From the NCBI GenBank assembly GCA_029706075.1, contig JAINUG010000037.1, positions 546,001-610,000 on the forward strand: a stretch of DNA of 64,000 bases. Reading direction: 5' to 3'. Of this stretch, positions 1 through 13,377 are shown piece after piece. A program made the position numbers and the translations under genes. The notes beneath the pieces were generated by a model. The model was not told where the DNA came from and did no database searches. It saw nothing but the letters and a program-made list of their open reading frames with translations. The DNA is from Aldrovandia affinis (Eukaryota > Chordata > Actinopteri > Notacanthiformes > Halosauridae). Within the stretch, counting starts at the first letter, position 1, and every line of letters starts with the position of its first letter.

Positions 1-245
1 GTGCCGAAGGCGCCGGAGATGGAGGCTGGGACCCCCCCCCCCCCCCAATGCGTTCTCAGGCTCTGGGTACTCGGAATGAATTCGTCACGGGACGTGGTCG
101 CCACTGAGTTCCATTAGGATCAAGCGTTCTATTTCAGTGGGCGACCTGTGGAGAGGATGTTCTGCCCCGATGGCGCTTTTCAGGATACACGCCATTCGCA
201 CGTGTTTTCGTTCCAATTTTATACGGCTCCGCTCAAGTTTAGCAT

Positions 246-412
246 CCAAAGATCTTGTGAATGTGTGTATGCATGTATGTGTATGTTTATGTGTGTGAGT
301 GTTTCTGCACCTGTTTTTATATGTGTGAGCGCTTCTGTGTGTGTGTGCATGTGTTTGAATGTGTCCTCTTCTTTGTGCCTGTGTGTACATGAGTGTGTGT
401 GTGTGTGTGTGC
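246..412. repeat. Interrupted (GT)n low-complexity tract
   Basis: Alternating TG with scattered substitutions (GTGTGTATGCATGTATGTGT and similar), ending in a pure GT run before GCTTGG. It gives spurious cysteine/valine or histidine/threonine ORFs on both strands. Confidence 0.9.
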
Positions 413-672
413 TTGGAATACCTTCTTGAAACTCCTTGAAATTCCAGAAAATCTTCCAGCAGTTGAGAGCACTGTTAATCATTCCCTTCAGAGCGTCGCA
501 GCTGCAGAAAAGAAAGGGCAGGCCACCAGGGTGGATGACCAGAGGCGAGCGGTTGTGGAAAGTGGCCTGCACAGCCAGGAGCTTCCTGGGACCTGCTCTT
601 CACAGCTGCCTCTCCACTGGTGTGAAGAGGGCTGGGTTTCCGTCAGCGGTCCGAGCGTTTAGCATCACATCC

Positions 673-673
<1 letters not shown>

Positions 674-762
<89 letters not shown>

Positions 763-782
763 TCTCTCTTTCTTTCTCTCTT
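674..782. repeat. (CT)n microsatellite grading into (CTTT)n
   Basis: About 65 bp of pure CT to 739, followed by CTTT units and mixed CT/CTTT to 782. It is a homopyrimidine run on the + strand and so a possible triplex-forming tract. Confidence 0.95.
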
Positions 783-1460
783 TGGCCTGACTTGCTCTTT
801 GCGGGACTGACCATTTTGCATGCATGATGAGATGGGGGAGTGAGCCGGTGATTCAAACCAAGTGACTGACCTGGGGTCAGTGCAGCAAGGGTCAACATGC
901 AGAGAGAAACTGCTCTCAAACGTCAATAGATTTGTAGCATATGAAATAATCACAAAATCACATTAATATGTTTGCTATATTGCAGATGTCATTATTGTTT
1001 GCGGTCAGATATTTTTGATTTGGTTACGTGGGCTTGTCGAGGGTTTTACTAGGCTGGTTGTACGTTGGTTTAGCATCACAGCATCGTGTCGTTGAGGTGA
1101 AGGAACCCTATGTCACTTAAGTCAAGGGAAGGGCCAGACCCTTCTCTTCCCAGTTACATTCACAAACACACACAGAGACACACACACACAAAGTAGTTAA
1201 TCATTACAAAAAAAAATTACTTTCATAATTTTAGCTTTTCCTTACAGGCTCCTGGTGGGGGGTTACATGAATATGACTATGCAACTCCTACAAGACCATA
1301 ACCACATAATTTATCCATGTCTTCAAAACTCCTACAACCTCCAAAACAACACTGCTCCAAAATGTCTTGATTTGTAATTCCATTTCAGCTAGCAGGTCCG
1401 ATGAAACTAGCTGAGGATAAAATGTCAAAGGAACAATAACTCCCTGTACTCCCTGCAGTC
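783..1460. other. Unique DNA between two microsatellites, no gene
   Basis: Nothing recognisable. Moderately AT-rich, with short CA runs at about 1165-1190. Reading frames here are short and overlap low-complexity DNA. Confidence 0.7.
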
Positions 1461-1593
1461 TGTGTGTGTGTTTTGTGTGTGTGTGTGTGTGTTTTGTGTG
1501 CACGTGTGTGTCTGTGAGAGTGTTCCCATGTGCCATGTGTGTGTGTGTGTGTGTGTGCACATGTGCACGTGTGTGTCTGTGAGAGTGTTCCCA

Positions 1594-1630
<37 letters not shown>

Positions 1631-1770
1631 ATGCACATTTGCATGTGTGTGTTTGTGAGAGAGCTGTTCTGTGCTGTGTGTGTGTATGTGTGTATGTATG
1701 CATGTGCGTGCGTGTGGGCACGTGTATATGTATATGTATATATGCGTGTGCTTGCATGCGCGTGAGAGTG
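1461..1770. repeat. Long compound (GT)n tract with internal duplication
   Basis: About 310 bp of GT-rich alternating purine/pyrimidine DNA broken by CACGTG, TCTGTGAGAGTG and ATGCATG interruptions. A 33-bp segment starting GCACGTGTGTGTCTG occurs identically at 1500-1532 and 1565-1597, so the array has grown by a 65-bp unit. Alternating tracts of this length can adopt Z-DNA. Confidence 0.92.
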
Positions 1771-1889
1771 CTCTCCTGTACTGCGCGTGTGCTGCTGTGC
1801 GGACGCTCCAGGAGCTGTCAGGTTCTGTAGAGTTACTACGCTGTAGTGGCATTGTGGCATTGTGGAAGGCCCTTCCGTGGTAACTCTCA

Positions 1890-4800
1890 TTTATTCAGAC
1901 CCTTATCCACCCTTGTTTATGCTCACACACTACACGTACATGCACATAATTATATATAGTCCATTACTTTTACAGGGAATTAACGTCAGTTTACTGAATT
2001 TATTTTATATTGATGTATTTAATGCACTTAGATATTAAACAAAGAGGGTCAAATTAAAGTTATGCACATATACTTTAGTACATTCATATTTTTTAATGTT
2101 TTATGGGTGCATACAGTGTATAAAGCAGGGCAACTCCTCTGTTTATATTGTGTCTGACTCTCTAGTAGGTGGTAATTGTATTCCCGGCTGTAGGTTTTTC
2201 CTGTTCAGTACAGCGCTCTCTTGTCTTGTAAGCTGTATTTTCACTCGGTTCAATTTTGCGCTCAGTGGTATCGGAGCTGAAAGCCGTGTCTCATATTTGA
2301 TAACCAGGGAGGGAAAACAATCAGTGTCAGGCCGGATAATTTGTTGCTGAAATCCTGCAGAGGGCAGAGTTTTACAACTTGTAAATTAAAACGCGCCTCC
2401 TAGGAGGTAGCGGGAACAGTGAGCGGACGGTTACGGCATGCTGCCATCGGCAAAGTCACCATCCAAAACGGGGGGGGAAATTAAACCATACATTTTGTCA
2501 CACGTAATTGCTGCCTTGCTTCGTTGAAAGCGGTAAGGATGTGCAGAAATCTGGAAAATGAACGATATAGCAAAGCTTGCTTCGTCGCAGTTTTTTGGGG
2601 AGTTTTTTCCCTCACCTGGGGAGGTGTGTGGGAAGGTTACAATGGGCGAAACCAAGTAGTGCGGAGTTGGGACATATTTATGATGCTTCCTGTCAAGCGT
2701 GCAGCCATTGGATATTGATTATTCCATTGCCCAAACAAGACATAAAATATGCACAAAAAAATACAAAAACCCCCCGCAAAAAAATAAGGAGGAAAGCACT
2801 GCATCTGTAATGGTGTTCACGGGCAGACCGTTGCAGCTTCTTCTGCGGTGTGCTTGGTTCGCACAGTAATTGCTTGGGCAGAGCAGATGCCAGGAGAATT
2901 AATTAACTGAAATTGACGTTCCAGCGATCGCCACGGGGCTCTCTTTGCCAAACAGCCTGGTGGCTCTGCGGAACAGAGGGGAGTTATAAGTAAGAGATCC
3001 TCTCTGGTGCCGCTGCTGTAGACTACAGAGGCGGGACTGCGCTGGGGGAAGAGCGCGCTCCCCCCGTCCGAGAGCCAGAGAGAAGGAGAGGGGCATTATA
3101 GAGGGGGAAGAAGTCATCTGATTAGCCTGGATTAAATGTTGACATCCTGCAAGAGAGAGAGCGTGCGAGAGAGATAAAGAGAGCGTGAGAGAGAGAGAGA
3201 CTCTTGTAAATAAGATGGTAGTCACTCCAGCAAATGTGTCAGGTGTTGAATGCTCTGCTGCATTTCCAATTTAGCTGCTAATTTTCTATGATTTATTTTC
3301 TAGTTGTAAACATTTTTGATCTATTTAATTAATTTGCTTAACAGTTTTCTCATGCTTTGCAACAATATCCCCATGCTGGTCAGCTCAGTTTAATATCTCT
3401 GATGATGCACGCGACTCCTCCTCCCCTCGTGTACAGCTAAGTAACTGCTAATTGGGTAATTGCTTACTCTGTATTATTTCACAGTGTACAGCTGGCCTTG
3501 TTTTAATCCCATTGGCTTCACTTTCTTCTGTTACATGTTATTATGTGCATAGTCTCGTTAATTGCGTAACATTTGCGAAACAGCCTCAATCAGACAGCGT
3601 GAAAATATCAGTTGTCGACTGTATTTCTAGATGAATTTAAGACAATTTCGTATTTAGAATAAATCCTGGATAGAATTGTATTGTGTTGCAGCATGATGCG
3701 ACAAATGATTTTACGTTAAAGAGCACGCGCCCAGGATGTGGAGTTGAATTGGTAACGTGTATTGTATTTTACCAGGTCCTCTCATGGCAGCAAGAAGAAA
3801 GGCTTTCAGTTAGATTAGTTAAGTCTCCGCATCAGTGAGGATGATGTGTTTAATTAACAGCACATGCACTTAGGCCGTCCTGTAATTTCTCTTATAAATA
3901 AATAATGTGGGCGCTCTTCATTAACGAGACTTTATGTGCCGGTATTTCTTATGCAGCCCGCGAGAATTGTCCCACTGGGAGACGAGATCTGAAATGAGCG
4001 CGTTTGCCTTTTAATGTGCCGTTCTTAGTTTCACTGGCCTGGCTGCCTGCCCCCTCCGTGATTACTGCTTTGATAGAGGAGGAGAACTACTACATACTAT
4101 GCGTTGAAACCGGGTCCCCTGGCTGCTTTTCCGCCAAGCCCGTTTTGCACTTGTGTGAGATGCAGAGCGGCGTTAACAATGCGGCCAGCCAGGAGTTCTT
4201 GAGGCTCCCGGAAGTGCTCCTTGTTCACCTCCAACTGTTTTATGTCTTCTTTTACCCTTAAGCTTAAAGAACAGTCGAGCTTGTTTCAGCCTTTTTCGCA
4301 TTGCTCTGCACTGCTGGGGGTGAAGAGACGGGGGGTTCGGTCCTGAACTGGAAAGGTTGTATTTTGCATCATTTATCAGCAGGGGGACAACGGGAATATT
4401 GCGGCTGCGATTTTTCTCTCTGTCTTTCTTTTCGCGAGCGCTCCCACAAATATTTCGCGAGCAGCTTGCGGCTGTGGATTAACTGTACATTTTCCTGCAC
4501 TCCTGAAGTCTTGTTTTCTTTTAATAAAGTGTGTGTGTGTGTGTGTGTGTTACGGGGCTCAGACATCAGTCCACTCCTGAGGCGAAACAGTAGTGTGCAG
4601 GTCGTCTCAGAGTCCTCTGGCTCTGTGTTGGCTGGGCTGGCAGGAGACTAGCCCCAGGAACACTCTTTGTCTTGTGTTCATGTCTGAAATGCACTCCAGT
4701 ATTCCTGTCTCTGCGCGACATAACTCTTCTCTGCCCGGTAGATCTGTTTTGTCGCGGACTTCTCAGAGGTGAACAGGCCAATTGGCTGGGCGTCTCTTAG

Positions 4801-6010
4801 CCACTGGTGAATCTAAATATTAGACAATATGCTGGAAAACGACGCCTGCGATAAAACGATTGGTGAAGGCGCGTTGTATCACAGCAGTCGAACGGCGTAT
4901 TTGCTTTGATCACGTGGCCCGTGCAAATATAATTAATTCATGTCATCATTTGTAGGCCTATGTATTTTTAAGAGAGGAGGAGATACAGCCAGACGCTGGC
5001 GGGCCTGACTCCCGTGAGTGACGGCGGCAACAATTCCGCACATTTTTCCCAGTGACAGATAGGAGGGCACTAGTTGTAAACACACCAGTCAGTTCTACAT
5101 TTGCCCTGCCTAACGGAGGAGGCCCGCTCAAACTCCATTCTTCAGTCTCCCCCGGATGTTGGGTGTAGTAGCCACCTCGCCACTGTTTGCTCTGTTAGAC
5201 CATCGTGGGGGGTGATGGGCTTTCTTTTTAAAACGCCGCTCCCATAAATAAGCCTAGTAGGAATTAACCAAATTGATTTCCAGAAGAATTGAGAAGTGGT
5301 GGAGATTTATGGCGCTGCTTGGCTTTTGCGCAGTGCGGTAAATCAGCCCCCAGCTGATTTGTTTTTCTATCCTTCTCTTTCTCTTCCTCTCTGTCACACA
5401 CACACACACACACACATTCTCCCCCTCTCTCTCTTTCTCCCATGCCCCTTCCCTTGCTCTACCCCTCTCCCTGTCTTCTTCTCCCCTTCCCTCTGCCTTC
5501 TTCCCCTTGGCCAGTGGGAGTCCCAGAATCCACACAATATTCACGTCACCGCTCACAATCAAAAGGAAACCCCTCCAGGCGCTAAAACCTTTGGTTTTGA
5601 GTGTCTGCGATATTGTTGGTTTGGAGATACGGTATCTCAAGGGTGTGGAATGAAAGGGAAAACGTGGGGGTGCATTGATGGAGGGGCGGACGGGGGAGAT
5701 GGAGATGGAGAGGGACACGATGCCGAACATTACAAAAGGAGGAAGAGCTGTCACGAGGCCGCGATTGAATCGCTGGTGGGCGGGAACGGGCTCTTTGGAC
5801 TGGAATTAGAGTTCCATTTAAAGCGCAGGACAAGCAGGTGCACCAGATCTGAAAGATGTAAAATCATTTGGACCGAGGCTTGAGCGGGTCCCAGGGCTCG
5901 CATGAAAGGACAGGCTAATTAATACAGTTCATTAATCTGCCGTCACCCTATCCGACCATCTGTGAATTAGCAATCGCATTGATCCTTGGTGTTTCTTGTA
6001 TTAAAGAAGG
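1890..6010. other. Intergenic DNA with AT-rich, CNE-like blocks
   Basis: No gene is supported. Stretches at about 3240-3990, 4840-4990 and 5880-6010 are free of simple repeats and rich in TAATTA, TTAATTAA and ATAAAT cores, like vertebrate conserved non-coding elements; this is an impression without alignment. Minor simple repeats include GA runs at 3150-3205, (GT)n at 4531-4549, (CA)n at 5396-5416 and CT-rich DNA at 5417-5500. Confidence 0.5.
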
Positions 6011-7300
6011 AAAAAAAGACATTCCCCGATGACTAGCCCTCTTGGACAGCTTTGGTAATCCTCTACCTTGCCTTGGTTGTGAATGCAGAACTGTTACTGT
6101 TACTCCATATGTTTTCCCCTGCCTCTTAACTCACACTCAACTACCACTGGTATACATGCTGTGTTTTTACTGCTCATTCTCAGTACATACTGTATATATT
6201 TTTTGCAGCGTTGCAGGTGTGCTGTTCCCCCGGGGGGGGGATAGTCCCTGGGGGGAGGAATGATGGGGCCTGTGTTTTCTTTTTTGTTTTTCATTTCCGC
6301 TGCTGCAACACAGGGGTGACGAGTCTGTGTGTGTGTGTGTTTAAGCGTTCCTCACAGTCTGTTGAAGTTAAGGGTCCGCGCTGTGGAAAAAGCCAGGAAT
6401 GTGCTGTGGAATGTTTCTCTTATCAGAGGGAGTATAGAGGGCTGGGCTGGATATTTTCGCCTGATTGTCTGCAGGGGGGCTGTCACCCAAGATTTCCTCG
6501 AGGATCCAGATTGGTTTACCAGTGCCCTGCCCCGCTCCATGGTGTGAGGGTGGGGGCTCTAATTTTAGATCCGCCTGTTTTTAAAATCAATACCCGCGCT
6601 CCGATCAGCGACAGTGTCATCTGAATTAGAGCCTGGTCTTCATAGATGTCAGGTGGAGTTTTCTTTGCTCTTGGTTTGTCTGCATACCCAACTCCCCCCC
6701 CCTTAAAGTCTTTGATTTGCATCTTTGGAGGTGGGAGGGCAGAACTCTGCTAGTGCTCAAGACAAAAAAATCTGTGGAGCTGCACGACAGCTTCGGATTG
6801 TTTTCAGTGTCTGAACATTTTGTGAAAAATTAGGAAGTGCTTAGACTGAACTTCACCCAACTTGTTTGGGTTGTTTAAGGTTGCTTTACTTTTTTAAAGT
6901 ATCCAGTGCAAATATGTACACTGAAGGAACAGGATATGGACACATTTAATGAATGTTTTTGGAAAGGCTTGGGAACAAAAGGGCTTTACGTTTCTGATCT
7001 TATTAAAATATTCATCACTTCTTCCTCTGGGCTGTTGAAAAATACTTATTTTGTGCAACATTAATTCATATCCTTGGAAAATATAATTCTCAGGCTATCG
7101 TACAGTAGCTTATATAAGCATCTAATGAAAAAAGTGAGCCAAGAAGTAATTAGCTCTTACATAAATTTTACATTTGGTTTACTTTATGTCATTAAAAAAC
7201 ATAAAGCATTAAATAAAATAATTTAGAAGTCCAGTAAAATCGTATTGTATTCCCAGATACAAAAAAGATACATTATTTTTCAGTTTTTGGTAACCTAAAC
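6011..7300. other. Intergenic DNA, no gene seen
   Basis: Ordinary AT-rich sequence with a G-run at about 6231-6263 and a short GT run at 6327-6341. From 6770 to 7300 it becomes strongly AT-rich. No recognisable element up to the poly-T at 7302-7321. Confidence 0.6.
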
Positions 7301-7301
7301 G

Positions 7302-7442
7302 TTTTTTTTTTTTTTTTTTTTCCTCTGGCAGTTTACCACTTACCTTTGTACCATTTCAGGTTATTCACTGGAATTGTACTAGTTACATTTCAGTAAAAAC
7401 TAGAAAATGGGGGTGTTCTAAAACTTTTGACCGGTAGTGTAC
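7302..7442 (-). mobile_element. Terminal fragment of a Tc1-like DNA transposon
   Basis: The end GGGGGTGTTCTAAAACTTTT followed by GACCGGTAGTGTA (7410-7441) matches the terminal inverted repeat typical of one group of fish Tc1-like elements, with a TA at the border. About 110 bp of flanking element and a 20-base T run precede it. No matching second end or transposase was found nearby, so this is a solo relic. Strand is nominal. Confidence 0.65.
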
Positions 7443-7701
7443 ATCAATATTGTTGATATATATGTCAATTGTTCATACACTGTAGTCATTTAAACTAATG
7501 GGCAGGTTCACACTTATGGACATATTCATAAGTAAAGTGGGATCACAAACCAGTGATTGAGATATCATGAATCAGTTGAACCCCACCCCAGACACTCAAA
7601 ATCTGTAGAGTATGTCCACTTTAATGCAACAGCCACTACACTATGATCACGCAAATTAATCCATTATGTTAAACAAATTTAGACTGTACACCATTGCAAA
7701 A

Positions 7702-7937
7702 TGGGCGGCAGTGTAGTATAATGGTTCAGGAACTGGGTTTGTAACTCAGAGGTTGCTGGTTAAATTCCCAGGTGGAGCAAGTTATTTACCTTGAGCAAGA
7801 TACTTAACCTGAATTGCTTCAGTAAATATCCAGCTGTATGTAAAGAAAATGTATGATTGTATGTAAAGATGTAAATGTAAACCGTGTAAGTCGCTCTGGA
7901 TAAGAGCATCTGCTAAATGCCTAAAATGTAAAAATGC
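7702..7937 (+). mobile_element. tRNA-derived SINE, copy 1, with L2-type 3' tail
   Basis: The head GGGCGGCAGTGTAGTATAATGG carries a degenerate A box and GGTTAAATTCC a degenerate B box. The body has the motifs TTGAGCAAGATACTTAACCT and CAGTAAATATCCAGCTGTAT, and the tail has GTAAGTCGCTCTGGATAAGAG then AAATGTAAA repeats. The same order of motifs recurs at 31028, 37134 and (minus strand) 61257, which defines the family. The tail resembles that of eel UnaL2/UnaSINE elements, which end in TGTAA repeats. Confidence 0.85.
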
Positions 7938-8505
7938 AAAAAGACAAGTTTAAAGGCTGTTTAAAGGTTTGAATTTGATTATTTTCTCGTTAATCCACAA
8001 GATGCAAATTTGTTTGAAGGGCATTTTGGACAATTTAATAGATTTGGTTTACCTTGGGGCTACATTCCTTGCACAATAAACATTCCCTCGAGGGTCAGTT
8101 ATTCTCCCGTATCTACATATAGAAAGTGACGCGTTCCTTCCCTGAACATAAATGGTGAAAGATAAAACCGGAAGCAAGCACAAGGAAACATGAACCCCTG
8201 CCCTTGGCCAGAGGAAATGATCTGTGGTTAAGAGTCCAGAAAATCATTAAATAAGTACACAACTAATTCGGTCTTTGCTCATCGGCATTGACAGGCTGAT
8301 AAGCTAAACAAGTTAAATTTTCTTCAAATTCAAATAATAGTTTGATGTAATTTTATAATTGCTTACTGTGTATATAGGCCTATATAAACTTTCTGTGAAC
8401 CAGGAATGGTTTTTAGACAGTGCATTTTTCATCAATTTACACATGGGTTTAAACACTACAAACACTATATTTTTAAACTACAGTTGCCAAGTTTGCAACT
8501 GTATG
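7938..8505. other. AT-rich intergenic DNA, no gene seen
   Basis: Nothing recognisable between the SINE and the TG tract. Confidence 0.6.
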
Positions 8506-8552
8506 TGTGTGTGCGTATGTGTATGTGTGTGCATGTGTGTGTTTACGTGCGT
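8506..8552. repeat. (TG)n-rich tract
   Basis: Short imperfect TG microsatellite with GCGTATG and GCATG interruptions. Confidence 0.8.
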
Positions 8553-11267
8553 GTGCCTGTGCTACACAGGGCACGCAAGGGCACGTGCATATTGACACGT
8601 GAGCGGTGTACGAAAAGGACAGATTTATTCAGAGAGAATTTCTCGGGTCTGTGGTCAACAGGCCCTAGGGCGAGGCAGGGAGTGACCAGCGCTTCCACGC
8701 TGTCACGACTCACATGACTCACAGCCACAGTCATGACTCACGGCCAGTCTCCTGAAAAACATCATCGGCAAGCCAAAAACACCATTGCGTCATGTGACCT
8801 CCCCCTGAGCCCTCCGTGCACGTGCATTTGCACACACAATGCAGGAAGACAGCCCGCTGGATGGTGGTAAAAATATATTTCCATGCATTAGCGTGCCCTT
8901 TCTAAAGTCCTTCTTATCCGGCATCCTCCCTTTAACACCCTTTCGCAGTGACCGCGTTGCTTACCCGATTCTGCGAATCCTCAGATTCAGGCGTGACGTG
9001 GCAATGCAGAGATCGCTGCTGTCTTATTTGAATATGGCAAAGGGCCACGGTGCCTGTGTTTGAGTGTGCAGTGCGGTGCGGTACGGCGCAGTGGGGGGGC
9101 TAGGAGGGTGCCGCCAGTAAGCGTGTCTCCGGCTCCCCCCCCACCCCCGCTCACTGTTCTCTCCTTCCACAATTTGCGCATTAAGCACGTTCTCCCGGCA
9201 GTGACGTATCGCGTTTCGTACACCCGTTGTCATGGAGGTTGTTTGCACGGTCGAGTCCGGGCCGGGTCGAACCCGATACACACAGCGCCAGCTGTTTGGA
9301 GCACCGAAGCCGGCTTCTCTCGGGAGGTAGCCCTTCAACCTCGCTGTAGGTGGCGTCACCGTGCAAACGGGGGGGTCTGCTCTGCGGGAAGACAGAAGGA
9401 ACCAATAAAAAAATCTGGCTGAATACTATTGAAGTGAAATTCGCTGAAGCGCGGCCAATGAGATCAAAGTAAAAGTATGAAATATGCATATTCCCCAAGC
9501 ACTGTCTTATAAGCAGAACCAGTGTTGCTTTTTTTAAATCATGATTTCACTTTTTACTGTACTTAGAAGTGTATTTCAATATTTAATTTGCTTTTTGATT
9601 TGTTGGAACACAGCCACAAGCTTACTATATCTACTAATCATACTGCTATCTACTACATTTACTATAATATGTTCAAACAAGTCAGTTGTTTTATGTAAGG
9701 TTCACAAGCTGGCTCCAGGGTTATCTTTTGCCCCCAAGCCGATCTGGACCAAAATCGGCAAACCCGTCACTAATCTCAACAGCATGCCGAAAGCGATCCT
9801 CTTTCGCATAGGACAGGGAGCCCGTTTACACTCAGCTGGTGCGAGTGGTTCCAATTATTACAGCTCTCAGTCATGAAAAGCGATCCTCGCTGTGTCTACG
9901 CCCCTGTCTGCGGTACGTCTGTGTGCCCTCTGCCCCTGCATCTGGGCACGCATCTGCGGTCCACTGCCGCGCGTGCATTTTGCGGGCTGTGCATGTGCGG
10001 CTCCATCAGAAAGTGGTGTGTAGCTTCTCCCCCCCCCTCCCACCACCACCATCACCCCACCTCTCTGTTTCCTCTGGCTTAAAGTGGCTTTTTGGGGAGA
10101 GATTTTACTGCTGAGTTCATCAGGCTGTTCCTTTGACCGCAGAGCCGCCGGACGGCCCCGCTCGGGTCCTTTCTCTCGCTCCGAGGGACGAAATGTGCTA
10201 AAACAGCAGTCCGTAATCACGGGGCATTAGGAGCCCTTGTGCGGGGCATTAGCTGGGAGAATTGACCGGCGGGACAGTATAAAGGGGAGCCCGACGCTGG
10301 ACACCAAAGTTGATGAGGCTTCGCCCCGCCAGTGGCAGGCAGGGGGATTAGGGGTTGTTGGGTTTTTTTGTGGGGTAAATACCGTTTGATGGTGGTGTTA
10401 ATTTGCCTCACACTTTTTTTTCTTTTTATCTCAGTAAGAAGCAGTTACCCACTCATTTGAGGTGTGGCCTCCTTTTGAGGGACATCTATTGGTATACAAA
10501 TTACACCAATAGGAATATTGTATGAGGGTTGTTGTTTTTTTTATACCAATATTAAACCCTAATTTTATCCTTTCTCCCAGTTTGTAGTTCTCGGTCGGTA
10601 TCTGTAGGCCCAATCACGACACTGGCAAGTCCTTTTTTTGACGTAGTGGAATTGAGAAAGTTCTAACGCTGGCTTCCAGAATGCCTGCGGGGTAGCCGGG
10701 GATGCGGTTTCCAGTCGCTTCACCCTAAACAGTTTCCTCGGTTAAGAGCGATCAAAGCTTCTCTACGCGTAGAGACCCCCCAACAGATCAGGGAGTATTG
10801 CACGCTGTCACTTTTTGTCTTGAATGACACATAGGCCTTGTTTGCGTGCCCTCCGCACATGCTCGGTGGATCAGATCGTTAGCGGACATATCACCCGCCC
10901 ACTGTTTGTGCACATCGAGCGCTCTCGTACAGGGTCGAAGTGGACTCTGCATTGACAGCCCCGGTCTAATTTGATTAGATTTCGGGGGCCCTTTTTTTCC
11001 ACCAAAGCGCAGACGTGGCAGATCTGGGCGGCCGTCTTTGACATCATCAGACGGCTGTTACTGGCCCCTTTGCGTTTAATCATATTCCCCTCCCCTCGTG
11101 CCCACGCCCATCAATCAAATCTACCGCACACTACCTCACGAGCAGCCTCAAATGGGATGTAATTCAATTTGTTTCTCGCAATTATGTTTATTTCCCACCA
11201 GCAGCAGTCCTGAACTTCTCCTGAGGTAGTTTCAGCCCCCTTGCAGAGTTCAGAAAACCTTTTTTAA
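8553..11267. other. Intergenic DNA with GC-rich patches and a CNE-like block
   Basis: GC-rich patches lie at about 9060-9370 and 10120-10200; a C-run with CAC triplets is at 10029-10058. The interval from about 10,880 to 11,190 is repeat-free and contains GATTAGATTT, TTTAATCATA and CAATCAAATC homeodomain-like cores, resembling conserved regulatory DNA. No gene, splice-flanked exon or promoter could be supported. Confidence 0.45.
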
Positions 11268-11437
11268 ATACACACACACACACACACACACACGCGTGCA
11301 CACATGCAGGCACACATGCAGGCACACACACACACATACATGAAACATACACACATGCGCACACACACACATGCGTACACACACATACGCAAGACACACA
11401 CATACACACACACACACAGATATACATATGGGCACAT

Positions 11438-11474
<37 letters not shown>

Positions 11475-11490
11475 TGCACACACACACAAA
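11268..11490. repeat. Compound (CA)n tract
   Basis: About 220 bp of CA with GCACACATGCAGG, ACATACGC and similar interruptions; pure CA at both ends. Confidence 0.93.
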
Positions 11491-13377
11491 TACGTGCGTC
11501 TTTTATGTTTTATCCTGTTATCCGTGGAACTTCATCATCTTGGGATGATTCAGTGTCCAGCGGTACCGTGGGAAGGGACTGATAAATGAGAAGCGGAGAG
11601 TCTGGGGAGAAAAACGCCCGCTTTTCTGGTGTCCTGGGGATTCCCCTGCTCCTACCGAGGGGGCCGAGCTCAGCCGACTCTGCCCGCACCGTCCATTGTG
11701 CGGGCACTGTCATCCTCGCCCGCTTGCAAAGCACTTCATTTCAATTGAGGCTGCAGTAAATGCCTCTTGTCATATTATTCTGCTGGAGCGCAGCGCGGCC
11801 AGGACGGTTCGGTGACGGCCACACAGTATAATCTGCTGAATGGACGGTTTTGCTGTGCAGTGCATTCTGCTGTAATTATTCACTTTCAGGGCGGCGCAGT
11901 GTAATGGACGCGCAGGGCCCCTCCTGAATCTCATATTCGCTGTGCGGGGTTGTGTTGACTTTCATCCAAGCCTTCCTCTCGATTCTTGATTCTATTTTTA
12001 AATGTACAAGGGAGGGGGGGGGGAGGGTGTGAGAGCATTATTGTGGGTGTAAGCCCGCATTGTGATATCTGAATAGCTGTACGAGACCGTACACACATGG
12101 CCTTGGTTATTGTATACATTATAAACAGCACACAGTGCATGCGTCAAACACAGCATAAATCTGTCCTCGGGACAGCGAGTGTGTATGTGGTGACATGATT
12201 TCACAATGATGTCATGGAGTGATGTAATGGTTTTACGCACAATTGTAGGAGTCGGACCGGGGGACGTTTTTATCAAAGTCATCTTCATTCAGACCATCTT
12301 GGCTCTTGGTGGGTTTCAGCAGGAGGCTTAGCGTGGCTTATTCTTTATCGTGTTGTGCAGTAACAGATCTGCAGATACAGTAACGGTCTCTCTCTTTCTT
12401 TACTGAATGAATTATTCTCCTCTTCTAATGTGTTCAATACCAATTTTTTAAATCAGATTTCCGATAAATACGTGTCGAGAGACAAAATGATTCACTGTCA
12501 CACATCATTGTCCATTTTACACATTGTCGTTTTTTTGTTGTTGCATACTTTCTGATTATAATACAATGTATTTGTCCTGCTAAACGTTCATTCACTTACT
12601 GGTGTAGTTAACACAGCTGCAAGCAAGCATTCTCACTATGACCATCACCCAAACACACACTACTTTTTTTTTTTGATGGAAGGAAAGTTGTGCCGTAGCT
12701 TGCGAGTTTGAGGGGGAAAAAGCAGCCGTTCATGTGACCGTGTTTGAGGATCGCCTCATTACCCCTGCAGCCAAAGCTGGCAGGCCGCGGAGAGGAAACA
12801 GACGAGCTCCCAGATAACGACGCTCTGTTTGGATAATGTCGGCCATCAGTCACCGCGATCAGTGGCTCTGAGCGGCGGCGCCATTGTTACCTATTCTTAG
12901 AATTTCTCAAAGGTTGCGCTTGCGTTTTTGGCAGTTCTGACGCTGTTGTTCGAGGCTTGGCCTGTTGTTGATGATTAAAAGACATGGCCGGTGGGAGAAA
13001 TGGATGAGCCTGCTCTTTCCCATATGCTGCATGCTACCAGGCACAATCTTCCGTTCCTCGTGATGGTGCTGTTGGCGCCGTTTGTTTTATTCTGCTTTAT
13101 AACAGTTTAAGTGTGTTACCCGTTCCTCTTCCCCTTCCCTAATATGTGGATTTATGGTGGCTCAGTGCATTTATAGAGCCAAAATGGCCCTTGGGACGCT
13201 TGGTTCCCATTGCATCACATGGACTGTGGCAGACGTTGAGTGGTTCCGTCTGGTATTTCTCAGTGACTCTGTGATTGTCCTTGTTTATCTCAGTTGACAC
13301 TGTCACCCTCCCACCTCGGAGTCAGTGGACACACCTCCATTGACCCCCTCCCCAACCCTCACCCTCACCTCAGCCTC
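11491..13377. other. Intergenic DNA, no gene seen
   Basis: Mixed unique sequence with a G-run at about 12011-12026 and a T-run at 12665-12675. No element recognised. Confidence 0.6.

Noticed and set aside
1288-1890. 200-codon minus-strand frame rich in His/Thr
   Set aside because: It is the translation of the (GT)n tract; no domain, and all frames across such alternating repeats stay open.
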